Source: Kangiella sp.
GTDB taxonomy: Bacteria; Pseudomonadota; Gammaproteobacteria; Enterobacterales; Kangiellaceae
Length of the DNA stretch: 62,392 bases
Assembly: GCF_014762745.1 (NCBI RefSeq)
Contig: NZ_JABURJ010000102.1
Coordinates: forward strand, 1-62,392
Direction: 5' to 3'
Under the pieces are notes generated by a model. The model was given only the letters and a program-made list of their open reading frames with translations, searched no databases and was not told the origin of the DNA. A program made the translations under genes and the position numbers. Below are positions 1 through 9,435 of this stretch, piece after piece. How positions within the stretch are numbered: the first letter of the stretch is position 1; every line of letters begins with the position of its first letter.

Positions 1-2185
1 AACAGCATGACTCATACTCTAGACCAAGAAAGGAGTCATTGGTTCGATTTTCAATCAAATCCTGATTATAGCGGCCTAAAAGTCGCCAATTATCTTTGAT
101 CGGCCAGGCAAAAGCCAGCTCTGCTTCTTCCTGCTTGCGGTCGAGCCGTTCGCGATAGCGATGGCCGAGATTGATAATATGGTTCGGCTCTGGCTCATAG
201 TGCATATTAATGAGGCCATGGGTGGTGTTATTGGTCTGATCATCCCACTCGATAACCGACTTAAATTCGATGGAGTCGGTCCAACGCCAGTTGACCTCAG
301 CCAGCAACCCTGACTGCTTATCCGTTTCGCGGCCAATGGTATCAACAAGCTGTACCTGACGGTCTGATAAATACACAATGCGTCCTAGCGACATGGAGAC
401 CTTTTCACGTCCCTGCGAGTCGAGGATACGGCTGGTCAGGGCGCCGCTGATCTGGTTGGCATCACCAATACGGTCAATACCGCTGAATCGGTTGCTGCTG
501 AAAAGCTGAGTAAAGTTGAATGTCGGTAAGCTGGTGTCATAGACGCCAATCTCATTTTGCGCTTCGTAAGGCGTGTAAAGGTAGAACAAACGAGGCTCAA
601 GTGTATGGGTATAACGCTCATCGTCTCCGTCAATGAAGCGTTCAAAGTAAAGACCGGTGTCCAGTGACGCGGTTGGCAGTGTACGAGTCAGGTGCTCCAC
701 ATTGCCGGTCAGATCTTTCTGCTGATAATGAGTGACTGAATATTTCAGCTGTGGGCGAAAGAAGCTGTACAGCGTTTCGTGACTCCAGCCAATATTGGGC
801 TCGAGGTGATAGCGATTGGAAGTGACCGCATTGTCTTTGTCGAAACGGGTCAACTCGGTATGAATAGTGGCATGAAATCCGTTTTCATCTGGTTCGAAAA
901 AACGGGTCATTTGCATGCGTGGTGCTATCGTATAACGCTCCACGGGGCTGTTCAGCAGTTGCCAATCTTTGTATTCAGTGCGGAAGAACCAGTCCTTGCT
1001 GCGATGTTGTACATAGAGGTTCTGCGACAGAATATCCTGATTGCTGTTCTCGAGACTGCCGCCGAAATCCTGATAATAGCCGTCATCACTGACCTTGCGA
1101 GCATTAATACCCGTTGTCCAGTCATCCCCCAGATCAGAGAAATGCTTCACATCGTATTGCCAGCGTTTATCGCCCAGAGCATTAGGATCTTTATCATTGG
1201 GCAGAGCTTCAAAGAACAGCTCGCCATTACTGGCTTCAGTTAGATAACGAAATTCAGTGCCCAGCATGGAACCGCGTGAGGTCATGTAACGCGGGGTCAG
1301 GGTCAGGTCGTAGTTGGGAGCCAGATTAAAATAATAGGGCACACTGACATCGCGACCATTACGGTCTGAATTGCTAAAGGATGGAGGCAGAATTCCGCTT
1401 TTGCGGCGGTCATCGATTGGAAATGTAATGTAAGGTAGCCAGAATACCGGCACGTCGGCTACTTTGACTACGCTGTTGTAAGCCTTGCCCCAGCCACTTT
1501 CGCGGTCAATGACAATTTCATCAGACTCAAAGGCCCAGCTACGTTGATTGGTCGGACAGGTCGAAAACTCGGAGTTAGATAGTGTCAGAACCTGGTTATT
1601 ATCAATGCTGATGGTTTCCGCCGAGCCATTGCCATTATTGCTATAAAGGTGAAACCGTGTATTGCTGATTTCAGTGCTGCCCTTTAATGCCTGGTAAGTC
1701 AGGTAATCAGCACCTACCACAAAATTTTGATTGGTAAACAGCAGATCGCCTTCGGCCTTGTAGCTTTGGGACAGGTTATCAGCGGTCAGGCTGTTGGCAG
1801 TCAGTTGCTGGCCATCCTGAGAGACGACAACATTTCCTGTTAACAGCGCTGTATCGCCTTCACGCACAGCGCTATCGGAGTAGACTCGTATCGGACCGGT
1901 TTCTTCACTTTTAACCGCTTGATAACGAATGGGCTCCATTGGCTCGCTGGGGCAGGTATAAAACTCAGGAAACTTAAAGCCAACCTCTTGACTGACCAGA
2001 TCGTTAACTTCTTTGGTTTCGGTCTGAGTCACGACCTGATTCTCGGCAACTGATTCAGCATTAGTGACTTCTGATTCGCCAACCGGATTTTCAGCAGCCG
2101 AAGCAATTGCAGACATGCTTGATGCCGCAATCAGGAAGCCGGTCGCTAAAAAAGGGTGTACCCAGGGAGTTTTCTTGCTTACCAT
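1..2185 (-). CDS. lptD: LPS-assembly protein LptD, C-terminus cut by window edge
   Basis: Outer-membrane beta-barrel that, with LptE, inserts lipopolysaccharide into the outer leaflet. Reading the minus strand from the ATG at 2183-2185 gives one open frame of about 728 codons to the window edge. It starts MVSKKTPWVHPFL with a signal peptide ending near ASAAEN, followed by the OstA/LptA-like N-domain (GPIRVYSDSAVREGDTALL) and then barrel strands. The last visible residues are LEYESCC, the conserved cysteine pair of the LptD C-terminus, so only a few dozen residues lie outside the window. There is no sign of a frameshift. It diverges from amgK; surA and pdxA, the usual downstream partners, would lie to the left. 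Family assignment is firm. Confidence 0.93.
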   Translation of the reverse strand, partial: MVSKKTPWVHPFLATGFLIAASSMSAIASAAENPVGESEVTNAESVAENQVVTQTETKEVNDLVSQEVGFKFPEFYTCPSEPMEPIRYQAVKSEETGPIRVYSDSAVREGDTALLTGNVVVSQDGQQLTANSLTADNLSQSYKAEGDLLFTNQNFVVGADYLTYQALKGSTEISNTRFHLYSNNGNGSAETISIDNNQVLTLSNSEFSTCPTNQRSWAFESDEIVIDRESGWGKAYNSVVKVADVPVFWLPYITFPIDDRRKSGILPPSFSNSDRNGRDVSVPYYFNLAPNYDLTLTPRYMTSRGSMLGTEFRYLTEASNGELFFEALPNDKDPNALGDKRWQYDVKHFSDLGDDWTTGINARKVSDDGYYQDFGGSLENSNQDILSQNLYVQHRSKDWFFRTEYKDWQLLNSPVERYTIAPRMQMTRFFEPDENGFHATIHTELTRFDKDNAVTSNRYHLEPNIGWSHETLYSFFRPQLKYSVTHYQQKDLTGNVEHLTRTLPTASLDTGLYFERFIDGDDERYTHTLEPRLFYLYTPYEAQNEIGVYDTSLPTFNFTQLFSSNRFSGIDRIGDANQISGALTSRILDSQGREKVSMSLGRIVYLSDRQVQLVDTIGRETDKQSGLLAEVNWRWTDSIEFKSVIEWDDQTNNTTHGLINMHYEPEPNHIINLGHRYRERLDRKQEEAELAFAWPIKDNWRLLGRYNQDLIENRTNDSFLGLEYESCC

Positions 2186-2313
2186 GTATCCGTTATTTTA
2201 CCTTCCGCTATGCGCCACTATCGCTTTGTTACATAGGTTTCAAGGCGCGGAAAGTGACCAAGTGATAGAATGGCACAATGATAAACGCTTATTTGCAAGA
2301 ATGAAAACCTATA

Positions 2314-3348
2314 ATGGAAAAAGATAGCCGACAAGAAGCTCTTAAATTCTGGGCATACGCCGAAATTCGCAAGTTAAATCCCCGTGTTGCAACCATGCAA
2401 TGGAGCATGGTCTCAGGAGATGCCAGTTTTAGGCGCTATTTTCGCTGGGGTAATGAGCAGGAAAGCTGGATCTGCGTTGATGCGCCGCCAGAGCACGAAA
2501 ACTCCGAACAGTTCATTAAAGTGGCTAATATGCTTAAGCCAGTTAATGCCCCGCAGGTATTGGCTTATGACCTTACTGACGGCTTTATGTTGCTCTCTGA
2601 TTTGGGCGATCAGCTTTATTTGCCACTGTTACAGAACCCTTCTGAATCAAACCAAGGTGTTGATGCGCTCTACAAAAGAGCCATTGAAAGCCTCGTCAGC
2701 ATGCAGCTGATCCCAAACGCCAGCACACTGCCAGCCTATGACAGTACCTTATTAAATAACGAGATGGAGCTGTTCCGCGAATGGTTTCTGGGCCGCTATC
2801 TGAATTATCGCCTATCTGAAGATGAGCATCAGTTGCTGGATCGGACTTTCGCTCAGTTGACTCAAAGCGCTCTGGAACAGCCGCAGGTTTTTGTTCATCG
2901 CGATTACCATTCGCGCAATATCATGTACATTGAAGGCCAGAAGCCGGGTATTATTGATTTTCAGGATGCGGTGTATGGCCCGATTACTTACGACTTATTG
3001 TCCTTGCTGCGCGACTGTTATATCCAATGGCCGCAGGACAAAGTGTTGGAATGGGTCGATTACTATATTGAGCAGTCGCCGTTTCCGCTGGAAAAACAGG
3101 TCTTTATCAAATGGTTCGACTGGATGGGGTTGCAGCGCCATATCAAGGTAGCGGGTATCTTTTCTCGGCTGAATTTCCGTGACGGCAAATCCGGTTACTT
3201 GAAAGACATACCATTAACCCTCAGCTATATACTTCAACAAGCCGAAAACTATCCTGAAATGGCTAACTTTTATCAGTGGTTACAAGGCATCATCATGCCG
3301 CTCTATCGCAAACGTATTGAAGAAGATGCGTTGGGAGTTGATGTATGA
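2314..3348 (+). CDS. amgK: N-acetylmuramate/N-acetylglucosamine anomeric kinase (aminoglycoside phosphotransferase fold)
   Basis: Cytoplasmic sugar kinase of the peptidoglycan-recycling shortcut that phosphorylates MurNAc/GlcNAc at the anomeric position. The 344-residue protein has the APH-type catalytic loop HRDYHSRNIMY (Brenner-like HxD...N) and the metal-binding IIDFQDAVYGP. Its last codon overlaps the murU start by 4 nt (ATGA), so the two are translationally coupled. That pairing with a nucleotidyltransferase next to lptD is the classic AmgK-MurU arrangement, and it supports the specific name over a generic phosphotransferase. The start ATG lies 126 nt from the divergent lptD start; no strong promoter stood out between them. 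Confidence 0.88.
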   Translation: MEKDSRQEALKFWAYAEIRKLNPRVATMQWSMVSGDASFRRYFRWGNEQESWICVDAPPEHENSEQFIKVANMLKPVNAPQVLAYDLTDGFMLLSDLGDQLYLPLLQNPSESNQGVDALYKRAIESLVSMQLIPNASTLPAYDSTLLNNEMELFREWFLGRYLNYRLSEDEHQLLDRTFAQLTQSALEQPQVFVHRDYHSRNIMYIEGQKPGIIDFQDAVYGPITYDLLSLLRDCYIQWPQDKVLEWVDYYIEQSPFPLEKQVFIKWFDWMGLQRHIKVAGIFSRLNFRDGKSGYLKDIPLTLSYILQQAENYPEMANFYQWLQGIIMPLYRKRIEEDALGVDV

Positions 3349-4049
3349 AGGCCATGATTCTGGCAGCAGGACGCGGCGAGCGGATGCGCCCGCTGACTGA
3401 CGAGCGCCCCAAGCCACTGCTCAAGGTCAATGGTAAGGCATTGATTGAATGGCACATCGAAGCGCTTAAAGACGCTGGCATTCGCGACATCATTATCAAT
3501 ACCTCATGGCTTGGTGATTTGATCCCGGAATATCTGGGTGACGGAGCCTACTGGGGGGTTAATCTGACTTTTTCACAGGAAGAGCAGGCATTGGAAACTG
3601 CCGGAGGAATCCGTAAGGCTTTGCACTTTTTCGAGGAGCAACCTTTTATTGTGGTTAATGGCGATGTCTGGACCGATATGGACTACACCCGTATCGCCAA
3701 AGCCCCTGAGAACAGTGCCCATATCGTTTTAGTGCCCAATCCTGAGCATCATCCTGAAGGCGATTTCTGCGTCACCGAAGGCGGCAGGGTAAAGTCAGAA
3801 GGCGAGCCGAAGCTAACCTTTTCGGGGATTGGGGTTTATCATCCGCACGTATTTAAAGAGTTGCCAGAAAATGAAGCTGTCCCATTAGGGCCGTTATTGC
3901 GAGAACTGATGGCGCAGGAAGAAGTGACTTATGAGTTGCATGAAGGACGTTGGCACGATATTGGCACGCCGGAGCGTTTGCAAAAACTCAACGAAAGTTT
4001 TCAGCGTAAATTGAAAACCATTGAATTTAATCTAGAGAACGATAATTAA
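3345..4049 (+). CDS. murU: N-acetylmuramate-1-phosphate uridylyltransferase
   Basis: Makes UDP-MurNAc from MurNAc-1-phosphate and UTP, which lets recycled MurNAc bypass the fosfomycin-sensitive MurA step. The 234-residue NTP-transferase fold starts MKAMILAAGRGERMRPLTD, the nucleotide-binding signature G-x-G-x-R-M, followed by KPLLKVNGKALIEWH. The metal-binding aspartate is in VVNGDVWTD. It overlaps amgK by 4 nt and is 2 nt from djlA, so one transcript is likely. Related sugar-1-phosphate nucleotidyltransferases share the fold; the amgK context decides the name. Confidence 0.88.
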   Translation: MKAMILAAGRGERMRPLTDERPKPLLKVNGKALIEWHIEALKDAGIRDIIINTSWLGDLIPEYLGDGAYWGVNLTFSQEEQALETAGGIRKALHFFEEQPFIVVNGDVWTDMDYTRIAKAPENSAHIVLVPNPEHHPEGDFCVTEGGRVKSEGEPKLTFSGIGVYHPHVFKELPENEAVPLGPLLRELMAQEEVTYELHEGRWHDIGTPERLQKLNESFQRKLKTIEFNLENDN

Positions 4050-4051
4050 AC

Positions 4052-4864
4052 ATGAGCTGGTTTGGAAAATTATTAGGTGGTGTCATTGGCTTTTCGTTGG
4101 GAGGCCCGATTGGTGCCATTCTCGGCGGCGTGGTCGGCCATCAAATCGATAAGAAGGGGCAGGAACATTTAGAGCCGGGTTCGCAGGAACGGGTGCAGGC
4201 CGCCTTTTTCACCGCCACGTTTTCTGTGATGGGGCATATTGCTAAAGCGGATGGCCGGGTAACTGAAACCGAGATTCGTCACGCAGAAGAAGTGATGCGC
4301 CGTATGGGGCTTGATCAAACTTCTCGCAAACTGGCGATTGATTTATTCAGCCAGGGTAAAGAGCCAGACTTCGATCTGCATGGGGTGCTTGAGCAGTTTA
4401 AGCGCGAGTGCCACAGGCGCCGCAACCTGATGCAGATGTTCATGGAAGTTCAGATCAGCATGGCCATGGCCGATGGCATTGTGCATCAACAGGAAAGAAC
4501 CGTGTTGCATGAGGTGGGTAAGTCACTTGGCTTTCCTACATTTATGATCGACCAGTTAATTAAAATGGTGCAGGCTCAGCAAAGGTTCTATCAACATTCA
4601 AGACAACAGGGCGGTGAGCATGGCGGCCCGGGTTATCAGGCCGCCAGCGGGCCCAGTGTCGAACAGGCTTACCAAGTGTTAGGTGTGAAATCGAGCGATG
4701 ATCAGCAGACCGTAAAAAAGGCGTATCGTCGGCTGATGTCACAGCACCATCCTGATAAACTGGTTGCTAAAGGCTTACCGGAACAGATGATCAAAATGGC
4801 CACCGAAAAGACGCAGGAAATTAAAGCCGCTTACGAACTTATTAAACGCCATAAAAATTGGTAA
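4052..4864 (+). CDS. djlA: membrane-anchored DnaJ-like co-chaperone DjlA
   Basis: Type III J-protein anchored in the inner membrane that stimulates DnaK. The 270-residue protein has a glycine-rich N-terminal membrane segment (about residues 5-28, GGVIGFSLGGPIGAILGG), a TerB-like helical domain (about 50-170, with acidic ADGRVTETE and ADGIVHQQE repeats) and a C-terminal J domain (about 203-270) containing the HPD tripeptide in QHHPDKL. It lies 2 nt after murU, third in the amgK-murU-djlA run, as in other gammaproteobacteria. Confidence 0.92.
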   Translation: MSWFGKLLGGVIGFSLGGPIGAILGGVVGHQIDKKGQEHLEPGSQERVQAAFFTATFSVMGHIAKADGRVTETEIRHAEEVMRRMGLDQTSRKLAIDLFSQGKEPDFDLHGVLEQFKRECHRRRNLMQMFMEVQISMAMADGIVHQQERTVLHEVGKSLGFPTFMIDQLIKMVQAQQRFYQHSRQQGGEHGGPGYQAASGPSVEQAYQVLGVKSSDDQQTVKKAYRRLMSQHHPDKLVAKGLPEQMIKMATEKTQEIKAAYELIKRHKNW

Positions 4865-4891
4865 AAATACAGGAATACTCAGGGGTAAATT

Positions 4892-5533
4892 ATGCCAGAT
4901 AAACACACAATGATTAGACAGATTGCCGTGATGCTGGAAATGCAGAACGCAATGAATTCAAAAGTACATGAGCAATGGTTCGAACAGGGCTTTGAATGGT
5001 ATCGAGCCATCTGGATCGAATGTGCTGAAATGTTGGAGCACTATGGCTGGAAATGGTGGAAGCATCAGAAGCCAGATGCGGAGCAGGTGAAAATGGAACT
5101 GGTGGATATTTTTCACTTCGGATTAAGTTCGCGTATTGATGGTGAAGCTTCTTTCGAAGACATCGCTGAAGAGCTGGCTAACGAGATGCTCGAGCCAACG
5201 GTTAAAGATGATTTTAAACAAACGCTTGAAGTGATGGCTGGTCAGGCAGTGATGTATCAGCATTTTGATGGCTCAAGTTTTGCAGGCTGTATGCAACAGA
5301 TGGAAATGCCATTCGAAGAATTGTTTAAAAGCTATGTTGGTAAAAATACTCTTAATTTCTTCCGCCAGGACAATGGGTACAAAGAAGGTACTTACGTTAA
5401 AGAATGGCATGGCCGGGAAGATAATGAAGTGTTAGTGGAAATTCTCGACAAGTTAGATTCAACAGAAGAAGATTTCAGACACATGCTTTATCAGGAACTG
5501 GCCGATAACTATCCGCGTCCTGATAGCAAATAA
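4892..5533 (+). CDS. dimeric all-alpha dUTP diphosphatase
   Basis: Hydrolyses dUTP (and dUDP) to dUMP, limiting uracil incorporation into DNA. The 213-residue helical protein matches the dimeric dUTPase family (MazG-like superfamily) rather than the trimeric beta dUTPase. Acidic metal ligands sit in IWIECAEMLEHYGWKWW (about residues 48-65) and in KMELVDIFHFGLS (about 79-91). Aromatic-rich helices and a Lys/Asn motif (GKNTLNFFRQDNGYK) follow. It starts at an ATG 27 nt after djlA, with AGGGGT upstream. Whether a trimeric dut also exists elsewhere cannot be seen. Confidence 0.82.
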   Translation: MPDKHTMIRQIAVMLEMQNAMNSKVHEQWFEQGFEWYRAIWIECAEMLEHYGWKWWKHQKPDAEQVKMELVDIFHFGLSSRIDGEASFEDIAEELANEMLEPTVKDDFKQTLEVMAGQAVMYQHFDGSSFAGCMQQMEMPFEELFKSYVGKNTLNFFRQDNGYKEGTYVKEWHGREDNEVLVEILDKLDSTEEDFRHMLYQELADNYPRPDSK

Positions 5534-5573
5534 ACGTGATAGCAAATCAACTTAGATAGTAAAAAATAACCCA

Positions 5574-6311
5574 ATGCACATCGAACAGGAAGTTATCGAC
5601 TGCATCCAAAACGCCAGGCGCGTCTGTATCTTAACAGGCGCTGGCGTCTCCGCCGAAAGTGGTATTGCCACTTTTCGCGATGCTAAAGAAGGTAAAGGGC
5701 TTTGGAGTCAATACGACCCACAACAACTGGCCAGCATCGATGGCTTCCTCAAAGATCCACAAACCGTCTGGCAGTGGTATCAATGGCGAAGAGACGTCAA
5801 CAAAGATAAACAACCCAATCCAGCCCACCTCGCCATAGCTCAATGGCAAAAACGCACACAGCAAAACGGCAATCAACTTGTCAGCTTAATTACCCAGAAT
5901 GTCGATGGACTACATCAGAAAGCAGGCTCCAATCCTGTCACCGAATTACACGGAAATATCTGGCGTAATCATTGTCTGCAATGCGGTCAAACGCATCATG
6001 GTTCCGTTGAACGGATAGAGCAGGTTCCCGAGTGCCAGCACTGTGGCGGCCAAGTTAGACCTTCCGTCGTCTGGTTTGGCGAAGCTCTACCCGAACAAGC
6101 CTGGCGTGAAGCAGAAAGCGCCGCCTATTCCTGTGACCTCTTTTTATCCGTAGGAACATCCAGTCAGGTTTATCCCGCGGCAGGACTTGCCGCACTGGCC
6201 AAAAGCCAGGGTGCGAAAGTGATTGAAATTAATCCTGAGCCAACCAGTAGCCCGGTGGTGGATTACCAGATCGAAGGGAAAGCGGGCATACTATTGCCAA
6301 TTCTATTTTAG
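5574..6311 (+). CDS. cobB: NAD-dependent protein deacylase, CobB-type sirtuin
   Basis: Removes acetyl or succinyl groups from lysines using NAD+. The 245-residue protein carries the sirtuin signatures: GAGVSAESGIATFR (NAD binding), QNVDGLHQKAG, the catalytic His in ELHGNIWRNHC, a zinc knuckle (C-L-Q-C and C-Q-H-C), and SVGTSSQVYPAAGL. The WYQWRR segment has the Tyr-x-x-Arg pair typical of class III sirtuins, so desuccinylase activity is likely as well as deacetylation. It is separated by 9 nt from the following HipA-like gene, so read-through transcription is possible even though that pair is accessory. Confidence 0.92.
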   Translation: MHIEQEVIDCIQNARRVCILTGAGVSAESGIATFRDAKEGKGLWSQYDPQQLASIDGFLKDPQTVWQWYQWRRDVNKDKQPNPAHLAIAQWQKRTQQNGNQLVSLITQNVDGLHQKAGSNPVTELHGNIWRNHCLQCGQTHHGSVERIEQVPECQHCGGQVRPSVVWFGEALPEQAWREAESAAYSCDLFLSVGTSSQVYPAAGLAALAKSQGAKVIEINPEPTSSPVVDYQIEGKAGILLPILF

Positions 6312-6320
6312 GTTAGATAA

Positions 6321-7238
6321 ATGCAGTATTACAAAGTTTTAAATATTTCAGATAGAGAAATAGATAATATCGAGCCACTTGGTACCAAGTGGAAGTTTTG
6401 GTATGACGATCCTGACGGCAGAGCCTATTTGTTTAAAGCTGCAAGAGCAGATGGGCCAGAAGGAAAACCAGTTTTAAGATATGGGGAGGATTGGGCTGAA
6501 AAAATTGTTTCAGAGGTTGCTCATAAGTTAGATATACCATGTGTTCAATACGAGTTAGCTACATATGAGGGTTGGAATGGAGTTATAACTCCAATTATGA
6601 CGTCTGACGGTGAAGAACTAGTACATGGCAATCAGCTAATTAACAATTATCTTAATACGTCAAGTATGGTTCAAGCGGTAGATAATAGCGCTCATACTGT
6701 TCAGATTGTGATTGCAACACTAAGTGATGGGAAAATATTAAAGCCAAAGAATTGGAGAAGCTTACCAGGTATTAAGCTACCGCTGGACTTCTTTATTGGT
6801 TATTTGCTGCTAGATACGCTTGTTTCGAATCAAGATCGGCACCAACAAAACTGGGGTGTAATTCAAACAGCTGATGCAACCGTGCATTTATCTCCGACTT
6901 TTGATCATGCCGCTAGCTTAGGCCGTAATGAAAGTGATGAAAGGCGAGAACAAATATTAAAAGCTGGTGAACGTGGTTTTAATATTGAAAGGTATGTGAG
7001 AAGGGCGAAATCTCTTCTATATAGTAATGGAGTTAAACTAAAGACCATAGATGCTTTTCATGAATTTGCTGTAGTTTCAGAAAGTGCAAAAGACTCCTGG
7101 TTAGAAAAACTGGACAAATTGAAAGAATCAGAAATAGTAGATATTGTCCAAAAGGTTCCATGTGGTATTATGACTGACATGAGTAAAGATTTTTGCATTT
7201 CTCTAATTAAAGCCAATAAATCTAGGCTTTTAGGATAA
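6321..7238 (+). CDS. HipA-like protein kinase domain protein
   Basis: Predicted Ser/Thr kinase of the HipA/phosphatidylinositol-kinase-like fold. The 305-residue protein lacks the usual HipA N-terminal domain. The N-lobe has GTKWKFWY and a lysine in YLFKAA. The catalytic loop is SNQDRHQQNWGVI (Asp near 172, Asn near 177), and the metal-binding Asp is in PTFDHAASLG (about 195). Key residues are intact, so it is probably active. No hipB-type repressor is adjacent; instead a HIRAN protein follows after 4 nt. The DNA is clearly more AT-rich than cobB upstream, suggesting acquisition. Its substrate is unknown; a toxin or phage-sensing kinase is possible. Confidence 0.75.
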   Translation: MQYYKVLNISDREIDNIEPLGTKWKFWYDDPDGRAYLFKAARADGPEGKPVLRYGEDWAEKIVSEVAHKLDIPCVQYELATYEGWNGVITPIMTSDGEELVHGNQLINNYLNTSSMVQAVDNSAHTVQIVIATLSDGKILKPKNWRSLPGIKLPLDFFIGYLLLDTLVSNQDRHQQNWGVIQTADATVHLSPTFDHAASLGRNESDERREQILKAGERGFNIERYVRRAKSLLYSNGVKLKTIDAFHEFAVVSESAKDSWLEKLDKLKESEIVDIVQKVPCGIMTDMSKDFCISLIKANKSRLLG

Positions 7239-7242
7239 TTCT

Positions 7243-8022
7243 ATGAAGCAGAATACAGTAAATGCCACCTATGACTTAGATACTATCTTTGTCGTTTGGC
7301 AAGACTCTGTGACTAGGTTGTGGCATCCGATTGGCAAGTTGACACATAAAAACAACTTGTATCGGTTTAATTACACTAGGGGATGTAAAACATCTCCTAG
7401 GTTTAAACCATTCATTCATATGGAACATATTGATTATGTGTATGAATCAGAGTCCTTGTTTCCTTTCTTTGAAAACAGAGTACTTGATCCGAGTAGAGAA
7501 GAATTTAGAGAAATAATTCGGTGGAGTGATATTAAAATTGATTCCGGAGACTTCAACCACTTAGAATTCTTAGCTAAAACTGGAGGGGAAAGGAAGACCG
7601 ACAACTATCGTATCATTCCTTGTCCAAGTAGTGTTGATGGTTACTATGTCATGGATTTTTTTATTCATGGAATAAATTACCTAAATGAAAGTCAAAAAGG
7701 GAAGCTGGAAAAATTGGCTGCTGGAGACGAGTTAGACATGATTTTTGAAGATGAAAACCAAGTCGATCCCATGGCTATATTAATAAAAAAGGATGGTAGT
7801 AAGCTAGGTTATTGTCCTAAATATTTAGCTCACGACTTCAGAGAGGTTATTAATACAGAACAACTTACTGAGAAACACCTTGTTGTTCATAAGGTGAATA
7901 TAGCCGCTCCTGCTAAGTATAAGGTTTTATGTCGCTTTATAACAAAATGGCCAAAAGATTTTGCACCTTTTAATAATCAGGATTATTTAGCTGTAAATAA
8001 TAAGGCACACCTTGTTGCATAA
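7243..8022 (+). CDS. HIRAN-domain protein paired with the HipA-like kinase
   Basis: 259 residues. The C-terminal part (about 138-225) is a HIRAN domain: FFIHGINYL, then a GDELDMIFEDENQ..DPMAI segment and LGYCPKYLAHDF. HIRAN domains bind DNA ends or single-stranded 3' termini in eukaryotic remodellers. The first 100 residues (IFVVWQDSVTRLWHPIGKL, LYRFNYTRG, FPFFENRVLDPSRE) resemble the N-terminal domain of HipA proteins, so HipA may be split here, with its N-domain fused to HIRAN. It is 4 nt from the kinase gene with similar low GC, so the two form a cassette. The function is inferred only from domains; antitoxin or sensor is plausible. Confidence 0.72.
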   Translation: MKQNTVNATYDLDTIFVVWQDSVTRLWHPIGKLTHKNNLYRFNYTRGCKTSPRFKPFIHMEHIDYVYESESLFPFFENRVLDPSREEFREIIRWSDIKIDSGDFNHLEFLAKTGGERKTDNYRIIPCPSSVDGYYVMDFFIHGINYLNESQKGKLEKLAAGDELDMIFEDENQVDPMAILIKKDGSKLGYCPKYLAHDFREVINTEQLTEKHLVVHKVNIAAPAKYKVLCRFITKWPKDFAPFNNQDYLAVNNKAHLVA

Positions 8023-8024
8023 AA

Positions 8025-8052
8025 AAAGGCGGGTTAACCCGCCTTTCTCTTT
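8025..8052. terminator. bidirectional rho-independent terminator
   Basis: A perfect 22-nt palindrome (AAAGGCGGG, TTAA, CCCGCCTTT) at 8025-8046 has A residues before it and a T-rich tail after it. It sits between the convergent HIRAN gene and purC, serving both strands. Confidence 0.85.
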
Positions 8053-8068
8053 TCAGTTTTAAACTTTA

Positions 8069-9175
8069 TTAATCAACCAGTTTAAACTCGTCTTTTAAGA
8101 TTTTAATAATCTCTGCTTTTGGATTATCAGACAGTTCAATTTTCTTGCCGGTAATCTTTTCAGCAATGCCGATGTAGGTTCTGGAAACGTCCATCAGTGC
8201 GTCAACAGGAAGGGCGTTGTCGCGGGCTAGCGCCTGACGTTCGTCCATGCGATCTTTGTTGAGCAGAATATCCGAATCTTCGAAGTGATTTAGCAAGAAT
8301 TGGCGGAAGCCTTCTTTTGAGTTTTCAACCACTTTTCCTTCTTCGCGGAATGCTTTGCCGTCCCAGATGCGCGATGAATCTGGCGTGCCCACTTCGTCCA
8401 TGTAGATTAATTTTTCGTTGCCGTCTTTGTCGGTGACATAACCAAATTCAAATTTGGTATCAACGAACATCTGGTCTAATTTTTCCAGTTCGCTACTGAT
8501 GACGTCGAAACCTTCTTTCAATAGTTTTTCGTACAGGTCAATGTCTTCTTTGTTGCGGAAGTTGAAGGCTTGATAGCTGTCTTCGATATTTTGACGCGTG
8601 ATGTTGACGTCGTCTGCTTCTGGAACACCTGGGATGCCTTTTAGAATACCTTTGGTTGATGGCGTGATCAGTAGCTCATCAAGTTTCTGATCTTTTTGCA
8701 GGCCATCTGGAATACGAATGCCGCAGAATTCACGCTCGCCCTTGGCGTAGGCGCGCCACATGGAACCTGTGATGTATTGGCGGGCAATCGCTTCAATCAT
8801 GACTGGGCGTGCTTTCTGTACGATCCAGACGAATGGGTGCGGAATTTCCAGAATGTGGCTGTCGGCCAGGCCGTTTTCACGGAATAGCTTGAACCAGTGG
8901 TTTGAGATGGCGTTTAGCGCTGCGCCTTTGCCTGGTACGCCGTTCAAGCCGTCTTCGCCGTGCCAGATGGCATCGAAGGCAGAGATACGGTCACTGATAA
9001 CCATGATTGCCAGTGGCGCGTCAGCAGCCACGTTATAGCCACGTTCCTGAATCAGGCGTTTGCTGTCTTCTTCCGTCAGCCAATATACGGAGCGAACTTT
9101 TCCGCTATGGACAGGTTGGTTTGTACGAATGGGAAGGTCGTTATTAACGGCTAAAACTTTTTGTGCAAGGCTCAT
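8069..9175 (-). CDS. purC: phosphoribosylaminoimidazole-succinocarboxamide synthase (long form)
   Basis: SAICAR synthetase joins CAIR and aspartate using ATP in purine biosynthesis. At 368 residues it is the longer PurC type found in Vibrio, Shewanella and relatives, rather than the roughly 237-residue E. coli form. Motifs include SGKVRSVYW near the N-terminus, [41 protein letters not shown] and a long C-terminal extension. It diverges from acnA and converges on the HIRAN gene, with a shared terminator. The start ATG (9173-9175) follows a weak GGACACC. Confidence 0.93.
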   Translation of the reverse strand: MSLAQKVLAVNNDLPIRTNQPVHSGKVRSVYWLTEEDSKRLIQERGYNVAADAPLAIMVISDRISAFDAIWHGEDGLNGVPGKGAALNAISNHWFKLFRENGLADSHILEIPHPFVWIVQKARPVMIEAIARQYITGSMWRAYAKGEREFCGIRIPDGLQKDQKLDELLITPSTKGILKGIPGVPEADDVNITRQNIEDSYQAFNFRNKEDIDLYEKLLKEGFDVISSELEKLDQMFVDTKFEFGYVTDKDGNEKLIYMDEVGTPDSSRIWDGKAFREEGKVVENSKEGFRQFLLNHFEDSDILLNKDRMDERQALARDNALPVDALMDVSRTYIGIAEKITGKKIELSDNPKAEIIKILKDEFKLVD

Positions 9176-9435
9176 AACCAGGGTGTCCTATTCCAGAAAT
9201 TGAAAAGCCACTCCCTGACTGGGATGGCTGGTGAATTTAAAGCGCATATGATACCAGAATCCTGTTGATAGGCTAGTTTTCGAGCAAGTTCACACTCATT
9301 TATTAAAACTATGATAAAGCTCGAATAAGCACACATTTTACAAGGCTTTATTTCCAAAATGGGGCCGGTTTGCGTTATAGTGGTGCTCATATAACTGTCT
9401 GATTTAACGATCTTTTAATGGATAGGGAGACAAGA

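Noticed and set aside
76-1243. Short open frames on both strands in the first 1.3 kb
   Set aside because: They lie inside the minus-strand lptD frame, which continues to the window edge and carries full family similarity including the terminal Cys pair.
9172-9390. Possible 72-residue minus-strand gene between purC and acnA
   Set aside because: No ribosome site, no recognisable domain, and it overlaps the purC start and the acnA promoter region.
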